The position numbers and the translations under genes were made by a program. A stretch of DNA of 64,000 nucleotides from Castellaniella sp. (GTDB taxonomy: Bacteria; Pseudomonadota; Gammaproteobacteria; Burkholderiales; Burkholderiaceae_B), in NCBI RefSeq assembly GCF_034675845.1, contig NZ_JAUCCU010000001.1, positions 186,001 through 250,000 of the forward strand. The letters are read 5' to 3'. Positions 43,844 to 52,967 of the stretch are shown here, piece after piece (positions within the stretch are counted from its first letter, which is position 1; every line of letters begins with the position of its first letter). The notes below the pieces were generated by a model that ran no database searches, was not told the origin of the DNA, and was given only the letters and a program-made list of their open reading frames with translations.

Positions 43844-44805
43844 GTGTCAGGCCTCAACGCCTGCTGCAAGGCATCGACAAAACACCCCGCAACATCAAAA
43901 CCGGTCTGCTCGGTGATTTCAACAAAACAGGTGGGGCTGGTGACATTGATTTCGGTGATGTACTGACCGATCACATCCAACCCGATCAGCAGCAAGCCAC
44001 GCGGCGCCAATCGGCTGCCCACCGCCAGCGCCAGCGCTCGGTCATGCTCGGTCAGCGCTTGAGCAACGCCCCGCCCTCCTGCCGCCAGATTACCGCGCGT
44101 CTCGCCCTGCAGCGGCAAGCGGGCCAGCGCATAAGGAACAGGCTGGCCACCAATGATCAGAATGCGTTTATCGCCCTGAGCGATCTCGGGGATGTAGCGC
44201 TGCGCCATGATGGTCTGGGTGCCCAGCGCCGTCAGAGATTCCAGGATGGCGCCTAAGTTGGGTTCGTTCGGCTGCAGGCGAAAGATACCGCTGCCGCCCA
44301 TGCCATCCAGCGGCTTGACGATGACATCCTGGTGTTGCTGATGAAAGCCTCGCAACCGCGCCATATCCCGACTGACCAACGTGGGCGTCGTATGTTCGGC
44401 AAATTCGGTGATGGCGAGTTTTTCTGGATGATTGCGGATAGCCGAACCCGTGTTGAACACCCTGGCCCCCTGGGCCTGGGCGTAATCGAACAGATGCGTC
44501 GCATAGACGTATTCCATATCGAATGGCGGGTCCTTGCGCATCAGCACCGCATCGAAATCAGCCAGATCGGATTCAGTGGCGGGATCGGGCTGACGCCACC
44601 AGTCATGCCCGTGCCAGTCCGGGTCCGCGCACAACTGAACGGCAACGGCGGCGACCCGTACACGGCCTTGGTCGATATACAGATCAGCCATCGTGGCACA
44701 GCTGAATCGATGACCGCGGGCAGCCAGGCTGCGCATGATGGCCACGGACGAATCCTTCCAGGCCTTCAGGCCGGGCAATGGATCGATGACGAACAATACG
44801 TGCAT
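43840..44805 (-). CDS. gshB: Glutathione synthetase
   Basis: The ATP-grasp enzyme has 321 residues. MHVLFVIDPLPGLKAWKDSS is the family start; MRKDPPFDMEYVYATHLFDY, VKPLDGMGGSGIFR and NVTSPTCFVEI are further signatures. It joins glycine to gamma-glutamylcysteine. ATG 44805 fits the family; the frame extends to 44826. The gshB-PTS linkage is frequent in betaproteobacteria. Confidence 0.94.
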   Translation of the reverse strand: MHVLFVIDPLPGLKAWKDSSVAIMRSLAARGHRFSCATMADLYIDQGRVRVAAVAVQLCADPDWHGHDWWRQPDPATESDLADFDAVLMRKDPPFDMEYVYATHLFDYAQAQGARVFNTGSAIRNHPEKLAITEFAEHTTPTLVSRDMARLRGFHQQHQDVIVKPLDGMGGSGIFRLQPNEPNLGAILESLTALGTQTIMAQRYIPEIAQGDKRILIIGGQPVPYALARLPLQGETRGNLAAGGRGVAQALTEHDRALALAVGSRLAPRGLLLIGLDVIGQYITEINVTSPTCFVEITEQTGFDVAGCFVDALQQALRPDT

Positions 44806-44885
44806 GATGAACCTATGAAACGTCAAGCAAACCGAAACCGATACAGTTCTGTCAGAAGCAAGGGCCTGACCACAGCGCCCGGTTT

Positions 44886-45410
44886 TTAGCTGGCCTTGCG
44901 GCGCGGTGCCAGCACCATGACCATCTGACGGCCTTCAAGCTTGGGCATCGCCTCGACTTGGATGAGTTCGCCGAGATCATCGCGCACGCGTTCGAGCACG
45001 CGCATGCCGAGTTCTTGGTGGGCCATCTCGCGACCACGGAAACGCAGCGTGACCTTGGCCTTGTCGCCGTCCTCGATGAAGCGGCGCAGATTGCGCAGTT
45101 TGACCTGGTAGTCGCCTTCGTCGGTGCCGGGGCGGAATTTGACTTCCTTGACCTGGATGATTTTTTGTTTGGCCCGGGCCTCGGCCTGGCGTTTTTGTTC
45201 CTGGTATTTGAACTTGCCGTAATCCATCAGCCGACACACGGGGGGCGCGGCAGTGGGGGCGATTTCAACCAGGTCTACGTCTTGCTCTTCGGCCATGACC
45301 AAGGCTTCGGCGGTACGGACGATACCAAGCTGTTCGCCCTCGACGCCGATCAGACGGACTTCGGGAATACGGATTTCACCGTTGACGCGGTGTTTCTTTT
45401 CGGTTGCGAT
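44886..45410 (-). CDS. infC: Translation initiation factor IF-3 (ATC start)
   Basis: The 174-residue protein contains HRVNGEIRIPEVRLIGVEGE, QLGIV, DLVEIAPTAAPPVCRLMDYG and KFKYQEQKR. The conserved N-terminus extends upstream of the first ATG/GTG codons to ATC at 45410, preceded by CAGGAG. A rare ATC/ATT start is typical of infC and underlies IF-3 autoregulation. It follows thrS by 36 bp. Confidence 0.93.
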   Translation of the reverse strand: MATEKKHRVNGEIRIPEVRLIGVEGEQLGIVRTAEALVMAEEQDVDLVEIAPTAAPPVCRLMDYGKFKYQEQKRQAEARAKQKIIQVKEVKFRPGTDEGDYQVKLRNLRRFIEDGDKAKVTLRFRGREMAHQELGMRVLERVRDDLGELIQVEAMPKLEGRQMVMVLAPRRKAS

Positions 45411-45446
45411 GTCAAAGACTCCTGTGAGTTTATAAAAATAAGGGGA

Positions 45447-47396
45447 TCAGGCCTGCTGGCCTGATTCTGCCCCAGTCTGGCGGGCATCAATATCATGCTG
45501 GAGGCGGGCGGAAAAGTCGGCCAACGACATGCTACCCAGGTCCTGTTTGCCGCGACCACGGACGGCCACAGCGCCGACCTCGCGTTCTTTATCGCCAACA
45601 ACCAGAATATACGGAATTTTCTGCAAGCTGTGTTCGCGGACCTTACGGGTGATTTTTTCACCACGCAGGTCGGAAAACACCCGATAACCTTGTTTGACCA
45701 AGGTCTTTGCGACCTGATCCGCGTAATCGGCCGAGCCATCGGAGATACAGCAGACCACCGCGTGGTGGGGTGCCAGCCAGGCAGGCAGCGCACCGGCGTG
45801 GTTTTCGATGAGCATGCCGATAAAGCGTTCGAACGAGCCCAGAATGGCACGGTGCAGCATGACTGGCGTGCGGCGTTGATCCTGCGCATCGACGTATTCG
45901 GCCCCCAGACGCGCCGGCATGGAAAAATCCACCTGGATCGTGCCACACTGCCAATGACGGCCAATGGCGTCTTTCAGAGTGTATTCGATCTTGGGACCAT
46001 AAAAAGCGCCCTCGCCCTCGGAGACCTGATAGTCACAGTCAGCCAGATCCAGGCTATCCATCAGGGCTTTTTCAGCCTTGTCCCAGACTTCGTCTGCGCC
46101 AATGCGTTTTTCAGGGCGCGTAGCGACCTTATAGAGAATTTCAGTAAAGCCAAAATCCGCATAGACCTGCTGCAGCAGTTGGGTAAACGCGGCGCATTCT
46201 TTCTGTAGCTGATCTTCGGTACAGAAAATGTGGCCATCGTCCTGGGTGAAACCACGCACCCGCATCATGCCATGCAACGACCCAGAGGGTTCGTTGCGGT
46301 GACATTGGCCGAACTCGCCGTAGCGCAAGGGAAGCTCACGATACGAATGCAGGCCGGCATTGAAAATCTGGACATGACCGGGGCAGTTCATGGGTTTCAG
46401 GCCATACACGCGGTTCTCGGACTCCGTCGTGAACATGTTTTCCTGGTAGTTATCCCAGTGACCGGTTTTTTTCCAAAGCGACAGGTCCAGAATTTGCGGG
46501 GCTTTGACTTCTTGGTAGCCATTGTCCTGGTAGACCCGGCGCATGTACTGTTCGACTTGCTGCCAGACCGTCCAGCCCTTGGGGTGCCAGAAGATCAGGC
46601 CAGGGGCTTCGTCTTGGAAATGAAACAGGTCAAGCTCGCGGCCAATGCGGCGATGATCGCGCAATTCGGCTTGTTCGAGCATATGCAGATAGGCATCCTG
46701 GTCGGCCTGACGGGCCCAGGCCGTGCCATAAATGCGCTGCAGCATTTCGTTCTTGCTGTCGCCACGCCAATAGGCGCCAGCAACCTTCATGAGCTTGAAT
46801 ACTTTGAGGCGGCCCGTGGAAGGCACATGCGGCCCACGGCACAGGTCGATGAAATCGCCCTCGCGGTACAGGCTGATTTTTTCCTGAGTCGGGATGGATG
46901 CAATGATCTCGGCCTTATAGGCTTCGCCGATACCCTGAAAAAACTTCACAGCCTCGTCACGATCCCATTCCTCGCGGGTCACGACCTCGTCCTGGCGAGC
47001 GAGTTCGGCCATTTTCTTTTCGATGGCCTGGAGGTCTTCGGGGGTGAAGGCGCGCTTATACGAAAAATCGTAATAAAAGCCGTTATCAATCACCGGGCCT
47101 ATGGTGACCTGAGCATCTGGAAACAGGGATTTGACCGCATAGGCCAATAGGTGGGCCGTGGAATGCCGGATCAAATCCAAGCCTTCAGGGTCTTTGTCGG
47201 TGATGATGCTCAGGGCAGCGTCCTGAGTGATGACGTGGCTGGCATCCACCAGTCGGGCAGGCTGATCGGCGACAGCGACCTTGCCCCCCAAGGCGGCCTT
47301 GCCCAACCCGGTCCCGATCGACTTGGCGACGTCGAGCACAGAGACAGGATGATCGAACTCGCGCTGCGAGCCGTCGGGTAAGGTGATGCAAACCAT
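45447..47396 (-). CDS. thrS: Threonyl-tRNA synthetase
   Basis: The class II synthetase has 649 residues: TGS domain (MVCITLPDGSQREFDHPVSV), editing domain (IRHSTAHLLAYAVKSLFPDA), and catalytic core with zinc Cys in MNCPGH, motif 2 CHRNEPSGSLHGMMRVRGFT, and the anticodon-binding C-terminus. ATG 47396 has CAGGA upstream; the frame extends to 47507. It heads thrS-infC, separated from rpmI-rplT by about 10 kb. Confidence 0.97.
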   Translation of the reverse strand: MVCITLPDGSQREFDHPVSVLDVAKSIGTGLGKAALGGKVAVADQPARLVDASHVITQDAALSIITDKDPEGLDLIRHSTAHLLAYAVKSLFPDAQVTIGPVIDNGFYYDFSYKRAFTPEDLQAIEKKMAELARQDEVVTREEWDRDEAVKFFQGIGEAYKAEIIASIPTQEKISLYREGDFIDLCRGPHVPSTGRLKVFKLMKVAGAYWRGDSKNEMLQRIYGTAWARQADQDAYLHMLEQAELRDHRRIGRELDLFHFQDEAPGLIFWHPKGWTVWQQVEQYMRRVYQDNGYQEVKAPQILDLSLWKKTGHWDNYQENMFTTESENRVYGLKPMNCPGHVQIFNAGLHSYRELPLRYGEFGQCHRNEPSGSLHGMMRVRGFTQDDGHIFCTEDQLQKECAAFTQLLQQVYADFGFTEILYKVATRPEKRIGADEVWDKAEKALMDSLDLADCDYQVSEGEGAFYGPKIEYTLKDAIGRHWQCGTIQVDFSMPARLGAEYVDAQDQRRTPVMLHRAILGSFERFIGMLIENHAGALPAWLAPHHAVVCCISDGSADYADQVAKTLVKQGYRVFSDLRGEKITRKVREHSLQKIPYILVVGDKEREVGAVAVRGRGKQDLGSMSLADFSARLQHDIDARQTGAESGQQA

Positions 47397-47579
47397 GAAT
47401 ATACGTCCTGAAAATACAAAAAGCGGCCTGCGCCGCGTCGGAAAAATTGGAAATTGCCAAGCAGGTGGATATCCCTGAAGTTTAGCAACCAGACTGGCAA
47501 CAATCAATTTTACCGGCTGATTTCATGTGGTTTGCAGCACAACCCTGGGCTTTGATTTTAAAATTGTTGCAAACAGCAC

Positions 47580-47618
47580 AAAAAACCGCTGCATCCAAAG
47601 GGATAGCAGCGGTTTTTT
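47580..47618 (-). terminator. Terminator after tRNA-Val
   Basis: AAAAAACCGCTGC and GCAGCGGTTTTTT are exact complements with a further ATCC/GGAT pair in the loop. Runs of six A and T make it bidirectional. It lies 5 bp beyond the tRNA-Val CCA end. Confidence 0.82.
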
Positions 47619-47623
47619 AATTC

Positions 47624-47700
47624 TGGTAGGCAGTACTGGATTCGAACCAGCGACCTCTACGATGTCAACGTAGCGCTCTAACCAACTGAGCTAACCGCCT
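47624..47700 (-). tRNA. tRNA-Val(GAC)
   Basis: The 77-nt gene has an encoded CCA. Acceptor AGGCGGT pairs with ACTGCCT with one G-T pair. The D-arm is GCTCAGTTGGTTAGAGC, the anticodon stem CTACG/CGTAG encloses TTGACAT (anticodon GAC), and the T-arm contains GGTTCGAATCC. Confidence 0.96.
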
Positions 47701-47739
47701 GAAGAAAGAACGAGATTATAGGGGTGTTTTTTTAGGCTG

Positions 47740-48510
47740 TCAAACCATGGCGGCCAATAAAATGCGCGCCCAGCGCTGGGCCGGCAAACCTGTGCGCAAT
47801 TCTACCCTGGCCGCCCGGTTCAGCAAATCCGTGATGGACTGTTCCAGCACATGGCCTTTGAACGCCAGCACCACGGTATTGCCTTCGTCGATTTCCGGCA
47901 GACACAAGACCTGCCCTCCGAATGCATCGCGTATGCCCTGCAAATTGGGCTCGAAGCTAGTGTGATCGCCAAATAAATTGACCGTCATGACACCAGGTTC
48001 GTCCAGTACCCGAAAGCAATCCCGATAGAACGCCGGATCGCCGCACACAGGACCCAGCGCCTGACTGTCATAGAGATCCACCATCAGGGCACGATAGGCC
48101 CCGGCCCGCTGCGGGTCGGCCACCCAGTCGCGTGCGTCGGCATGATCAATGACCGAGCGCTCGCTGCCCGGCAAGCGAAAGAACGCCTGGCACATGGCCG
48201 TGACCCCGGGGTTGCGTTCTACCGTATCCACCCGGGAGCGCGTGTGGCGCAAGGTAAAGCGCAGCAAGGACCCCGCGCCCAGGCCAAGAATACCGATATG
48301 GTCGCGTGCCGAGGGCGAGACAAACAGCAGCCAAGCCATCATTTGCTGGGTGTAGTCCAAAACCAATTCGGAGGGCCGCGCCACCCGCATGGCGCCCTGT
48401 ATCCATTCAGAATTGAAATGCAGGTAACGCACCCCGTCCTGCTCGGACAAGGTGGGCTGATCGGCCTCAATGGCGGCCTCGCGGGCAGTCAGGCGTCGGG
48501 TACGCGGCAT
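47740..48510 (-). CDS. Spermidine synthase-like methyltransferase-fold protein
   Basis: The protein has 256 residues. The SAM-fold motif ILGLGAGSLLRF is followed by VDTVERNPGV, HADARDWVA and LMVDLYD, the pattern of the spermidine synthase family without the canonical GGGDG. Substrate is uncertain; it may be a SpeE-like protein of unknown specificity. It is a stand-alone gene after tRNA-Val on the same strand. Confidence 0.75.
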   Translation of the reverse strand: MPRTRRLTAREAAIEADQPTLSEQDGVRYLHFNSEWIQGAMRVARPSELVLDYTQQMMAWLLFVSPSARDHIGILGLGAGSLLRFTLRHTRSRVDTVERNPGVTAMCQAFFRLPGSERSVIDHADARDWVADPQRAGAYRALMVDLYDSQALGPVCGDPAFYRDCFRVLDEPGVMTVNLFGDHTSFEPNLQGIRDAFGGQVLCLPEIDEGNTVVLAFKGHVLEQSITDLLNRAARVELRTGLPAQRWARILLAAMV

Positions 48511-48573
48511 GGTGCATCCAGTGAAAATTCAGGCGGCTGGCTTGCGATAGCCAGGCCCGCCGACAGAGGGTGA

Positions 48574-49755
48574 TTACAGTCGTTCGAAAATAGCGGCAAT
48601 CCCCTGCCCGCCCCCGATGCACATGGTAACCAGGGCATGGCGACCCTGAATGCGCTCAAGCTCGTGCAGCGCCTTGACGGTAATCAGGGCGCCGGTCGCG
48701 CCAATGGGATGGCCCAAGCTGATCCCGCTGCCATTGGGATTGACCTTGGCGGGATCGAAACCTAGCTCGCGCGAGACGGCGCAGGCCTGGGCCGCAAAGG
48801 CCTCGTTGGCCTCGATGACGTCCATCTGATCCAGGCTAAGGCCGGCTTTTTTCAGGGCGCTCTGGGTGGCGGGAACCGGGCCGATGCCCATGTATTGGGG
48901 ATCAACCCCGGCATGGCCATAAGAAACCAGACGCGCCATGGGCTTGAGACCGCGCGCCTGGGCAGCTGCCGCAGTCATCAGCAAAACGGCGGCCGCACCA
49001 TCATTCAGGCCGGATGCGTTGCCTGCCGTGACCGTGCCGTCTTCCTTGGCGAACACAGGGCGCAGCTTGCTGAAGCTTTCCAGCGTGGCATCAAAACGCA
49101 CATGTTCGTCTTGATCGAACACGACATCACCCTTGCGGGTTTTTTGCACGACCGGCACGATCTGGGATTTGAAATAACCTTGCTGGATGGCGTGTGCCGC
49201 CCGGCTGTGCGATTCCAGCGCCAACGCATCCTGATCGGCGCGGCTGATGCCGTATTTTTTAGCCACGTTTTCAGCCGTCACACCCATGTGATATTTCTCG
49301 AATGGGCAGGACAAGGCCCCCGTCATCATGTCGATCAGGCGAGAATCCCCCATGCGTGAGCCCCAGCGCTGGCCAAACGCCAGATAAGGCGCCCGGCTCA
49401 TGCTCTCGGCCCCCGCGCCAATTGCAATGTCCGCATCGCCCAGCATCAACGCCTGGGCAGCCGATACGATGGCCTGCAGACCGGAACCGCATAGGCGATT
49501 GACGTTGAAGGCGGGGGTTGCCTGTGCAAGACCGGCGTTGATCGTGGCCACCCGCGACAGATACATATCGCGAGGCTCGGTATTGATCACATGACCAAAT
49601 ACCACATGCTCTACATCAGTTGGGGCCACACCGGCACGATCCAGGACCTCGCGCACCACCAGCGTGCCCAACTCGCAAGGAGCGACATCTTTAAGCCCCC
49701 CACCAAAATCCCCAACCGCAGTGCGGCAGGCTTGTACGACCACGACGTCTTGCAT
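48574..49755 (-). CDS. Acetyl-CoA acetyltransferase (thiolase)
   Basis: The thiolase has 393 residues. Nucleophile Cys lies in VNRLCGSGLQAI, with the general-base motifs GHPIGATGALITV and CIGGGQGIAAIFE at the C-terminus. It is of the biosynthetic/BktB type, condensing or cleaving acyl-CoA, for example in PHB or fatty-acid metabolism. ATG 49755 fits the family; the frame extends to 49836. No phaB or phaC lies beside it. Confidence 0.9.
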   Translation of the reverse strand: MQDVVVVQACRTAVGDFGGGLKDVAPCELGTLVVREVLDRAGVAPTDVEHVVFGHVINTEPRDMYLSRVATINAGLAQATPAFNVNRLCGSGLQAIVSAAQALMLGDADIAIGAGAESMSRAPYLAFGQRWGSRMGDSRLIDMMTGALSCPFEKYHMGVTAENVAKKYGISRADQDALALESHSRAAHAIQQGYFKSQIVPVVQKTRKGDVVFDQDEHVRFDATLESFSKLRPVFAKEDGTVTAGNASGLNDGAAAVLLMTAAAAQARGLKPMARLVSYGHAGVDPQYMGIGPVPATQSALKKAGLSLDQMDVIEANEAFAAQACAVSRELGFDPAKVNPNGSGISLGHPIGATGALITVKALHELERIQGRHALVTMCIGGGQGIAAIFERL

Positions 49756-49889
49756 GATGATGCCTCCATAAATGGGTGCTGCGTTGCAGCATATATGCCT
49801 AATCCCATAGTAGCGTATTCCGCCCGTCCTAAACAAAACAAAGCGAATGCCGTCAATGGTTTATTAATGGCTATGCCGGGGACACTCTC

Positions 49890-50982
49890 ATGAAAATCGA
49901 CAGCTACACCGTGGGGCTCAGCAGCCAGCACACGGCATCGTATAGCAAGACCACCCAGGAAACCCTGCGCATGTGGAAAGGCGACCAGCGCCCCGACTTC
50001 GAGGGCCGATCCAACCTGGCGCCCACCCCGTCCGCCAATAGCGTAGCCATCTCCGAGGCCGGTCGCGCCGCTGCCGCCCAGATCGTCACGACGCCCCCCC
50101 CCGGAGACGTCAAGCACCAAGACCAGCCAGGAGACCAACGGCATCCAGGCGGCTAGCGAACAGGCTCTCCAAGACCCAAAAATGCGCCTGTTGATCACCA
50201 TGGTCGAAGCCCTGACCGGCAAGAAAATCCAGTTACTGGATGCAAGCGACCTGAAGCAGACGCCGCCCGCCGACATGCCCCAGGCTAACGACTCGGGCTC
50301 CGCGCCACGTGCGGGCTGGGGCATGGAATACGATTACCACGAAGTCGTGCAGGAGTCTGAAAAGACCAGCTTCAGTGCCCAAGGCACCATACAGACGGCG
50401 GATGGCAAGACCCTGCAATTCGAGATGTCACTGCAGATGCAGCGTGAATACCGCCACGAAGTATCGGTTTCGATTCGCGCCGGCGATGGGGTGCGCAAGG
50501 ACCCCTTGGTCATCAATTTCAACGGCACGGCCGCCGAACTTAGCGGCAAAAAATTCGACTTCGACATTGATGCTGATGGCACCGCCGACAGGATTTCCTT
50601 TGTCGGTTCGGCCAGCGGGTTCCTGGCCCTGGATCGCAACGGCAACGGCACCATCGACGACGGTTCGGAACTATTCGGCACGCGCAGCGGCAATGGCTTT
50701 GCCGACCTGGCCGCCTATGACGATGACAACAACGGCTGGATTGATGAAAACGACGTGATTTTTGCCCAGTTGCGCATCTGGACCAAAGACGCCAGCGGCC
50801 AGGATCACCTGAGCACCCTGGCCGATCGCGGCGTGGGCGCCCTGTACCTAGGCAGCGCCAGCACACCATTCGACCTGAAGGACGGTCAGAACGTGCAGCA
50901 TGGCCAGATCCTGAGCACCGGGGTATACCTGAAGGAAGACGGTGGCACCGGCACCCTGCAGCAAATCGACCTGATTGTCTGA
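49890..50982 (+). pseudogene. EF-hand-like repeat protein interrupted at a C9 tract
   Basis: The first frame (49890-50156) begins MKIDSYTVGLSSQHTASYSK and ends 54 bp after nine C. A second frame continues as ETSSTKTSQETNGIQAASEQ, ALQDPKMRLLITMVEAL and Ca-binding DxDxDG-like stretches (DIDADGTADRI, LDRNGNGTIDDGSELFG, DDDNNGWIDENDVIF). With eight C the two would form one protein of about 363 residues. Similar proteins occur in Pseudomonas and relatives with unknown function. Translation could also restart at ATG 50182, weakly supported. Confidence 0.75.
50094..50102 (+). repeat. Poly-C tract of nine
   Basis: Nine consecutive C lie at the frameshift point in the gene 49890-50982. Poly-C tracts are known phase-variation sites in Bordetella (fim promoters, bvgS). 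Loss of one C joins both frames. Confidence 0.7.
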
Positions 50983-50997
50983 CATCAACATCAAGCC

Positions 50998-51037
50998 AAC
51001 ACTAGGGGGGCTCTCGCCAGAGAGCCCCCCTAGTGTT
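50998..51037. terminator. Perfect 17-bp hairpin between convergent genes
   Basis: AACACTAGGGGGGCTCT and its exact complement surround CGCCAG. It lies between two convergent genes, 15 bp after one stop and 7 bp before the other. No long T-run follows, but the stem is very stable, so bidirectional termination is likely. Confidence 0.7.
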
Positions 51038-51044
51038 GTGTGTC

Positions 51045-52016
51045 TTATTGAGCCCGACTGCCCAGCACCCGGCGCAAGGTGGTCGAGAGTTCCTCGGCAG
51101 AGAATTTAGCCACGTAACCATCGGCACCGACACTGCGCACGTGGTCTTCGTTGGCCGAACCCGACAGAGACGAATGGATGACTACCGGCAAAGCGCGCAT
51201 GCGGACGTCTTGTTTGATGTTGCGCGTCAGGGTGAAGCCGTCCATTTCGGGCATTTCCAGATCGGTCAGCATCAGGCTGACCTTATCCAGGATGGTCTGG
51301 CCCTCGGCCTCGGCAGCGGCCTTCAGGGCGTTTAGCCTGTCCCAGGCCTCGCGCCCGGATTTCACCATCTCGTAGGGTACTTTCATGGCCTTCAGGGCCT
51401 GTTCCAGCAGAGCCCGCGCCACAAAAGAATCGTCTGCCACCAAGATAACCGAACCAGGCTTGAGCGTGATCTTGTCGCCGACGTCCTTGGGGTCCACTTG
51501 TGGGCGCTGCTTTTCGGGGGTGACCAGCCGCAAGATGGCTTCGACATCCAGCACCTGAGCCAAACGAGCGCTATCGGTGCCCTCGTCCAGGCGAGCCATG
51601 CTGGTGACCAGGCTATGCGACGTGCCACTGGATTCAGACGAAATCACCTGATTCCAGTCCAGACGCACGATATCGTCTACGGACTCCACGGTAAATGCCT
51701 GCGTAGTACGGCCAAATTCCGTCACCAACATCAGAGAGGGCTCGCCGGGGAGCTTGCAGCCCACGATGCCGGGCAGATCAAAGACGGGAATGATCTGATC
51801 GCGCAGCTGTACCACCCCCAGAGAGAATTTCGGGGCGCCAGCCACAGCGGTGACCGTGGGCATGGTGACGATCTCGCGGACCTTCAGGACATTGATGCCA
51901 AAGAGTTCATTCTGGGCGGAATGATTGTCAGCCCCCAAGCGAAACAAGAGGAGCTCGAACCGGTTAGTGCCGGTGAGGGAAGCGCTTTCATCGACGACGT
52001 TATGCGAGGGGCTCAT
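51045..52016 (-). CDS. cheV: Chemotaxis protein CheV
   Basis: The protein has 323 residues: an N-terminal CheW-like coupling domain (LFGINVLKVREIVTMPTVTA, LRDQIIPVFDLPGIVG) and a C-terminal receiver domain with DD in LVADDSF and phospho-acceptor in LMLTDLEMPEMDG. It links receptors to CheA. It stands alone here, 950 bp from an Aer-like receptor; no other che genes are in the window. Confidence 0.93.
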   Translation of the reverse strand: MSPSHNVVDESASLTGTNRFELLLFRLGADNHSAQNELFGINVLKVREIVTMPTVTAVAGAPKFSLGVVQLRDQIIPVFDLPGIVGCKLPGEPSLMLVTEFGRTTQAFTVESVDDIVRLDWNQVISSESSGTSHSLVTSMARLDEGTDSARLAQVLDVEAILRLVTPEKQRPQVDPKDVGDKITLKPGSVILVADDSFVARALLEQALKAMKVPYEMVKSGREAWDRLNALKAAAEAEGQTILDKVSLMLTDLEMPEMDGFTLTRNIKQDVRMRALPVVIHSSLSGSANEDHVRSVGADGYVAKFSAEELSTTLRRVLGSRAQ

Positions 52017-52128
52017 GGAGAACCTATAGATTTAGACCCTAAAGAGGGCAGTGTAATAGAAGCAGGCCCAAAAAGACCTGTGTATTTACACGATAGAATG
52101 CCAGCAATTCAGAACTGTTGCCAGCAGG

Positions 52129-52629
52129 CTATGCGTCCAGCAGCGCTTGGTAGTGCTTGCGCGCCTGCAGGTAAAGATCCAGAGGGAAGCGGACGGGGAC
52201 ATCTTCGAGGGCGGCAGCCAGCATGTCCAGATGGCCCTCGAAGCCTGCGCAGGCCTTGGCGGCGTCCTCGTCAGCGGGCACGCGGACGATCAGAGACAGG
52301 CGGGTCCCGCCTGTCTCTGGGGCGAGTTCCCAGCGCAAGGGCCGGTCCGGCTGCTGGTCGCTGCTCCAGGAATATTCCAGCACGCGCTGGGGGGCCAGAT
52401 CGGTCACTGTGCTGTCGATAACAACCCCGCTGTCGGCAAAATCAATACGCACCGCCCCACCCCGGCGCAGCTCGATCGTGCCGGGCGCCAGCCATTTGGC
52501 CATCTGGGCGGGTTCGGTCAGCATGGACCAGACCGCTTCTGGGGCATGGGCGTAATGGCGCTGCAGCTGCCCCTGAAAGCCTTGAGGGATGCGTTGAAGA
52601 ATACCTGGTTGAAATTCGATATCGCTCAT
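52129..52629 (-). CDS. SRPBCC/AHSA1-family protein
   Basis: The protein has 166 residues with the START-like helix-grip fold: HAPEAVWSMLTEPAQMAKWL, APGTIELRRGGAVRIDF and TRLSLIVRVPADED. Function is unknown; such proteins bind hydrophobic ligands or act as Hsp90 activator-like domains. ATG 52629 follows AGAGG; the frame extends to 52668. Confidence 0.8.
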   Translation of the reverse strand: MSDIEFQPGILQRIPQGFQGQLQRHYAHAPEAVWSMLTEPAQMAKWLAPGTIELRRGGAVRIDFADSGVVIDSTVTDLAPQRVLEYSWSSDQQPDRPLRWELAPETGGTRLSLIVRVPADEDAAKACAGFEGHLDMLAAALEDVPVRFPLDLYLQARKHYQALLDA

Positions 52630-52967
52630 GTGTGGAACCTCTGGAAAATAACAAGATCGCTGTCGCAAACCAGCGCGCCAAGCACCGTCAAGTTTAACCA
52701 GTCTGTTGTGTTTTCAACTCAATGCGGGATGCAGTCGTGCTTTTCTTAAGATAGATCAAGAAAACAAATCAGCATCCTCCACGCCCAATTAGATTTCATT
52801 GCTGAATGCGATCATTGCATATATGATCACTAATATCTTCAGATTAGACTACAAGAAACACCAATAAAAACAAAGCATTTGTCTGTTTTTCCTATCCAAT
52901 TCAGTTTAATTAGTCGCTCGTATTATTCCTTATATGCATAATAGAGCAAAAGGCATTCGGTTTATCT
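52630..52967. other. AT-rich intergenic region before the Aer-like gene
   Basis: The stretch 52740-52960 is strongly AT-rich and holds the likely promoter of the Aer-like gene. No sigma-28 flagellar promoter is evident, and no gene or RNA is recognised. A palindromic ATTGCATATATGATC-like element lies near 52814-52829. Confidence 0.4.

Noticed and set aside
46230..47150. Plus-strand frame of 306 residues
   Set aside because: It is antisense to the thrS catalytic core.
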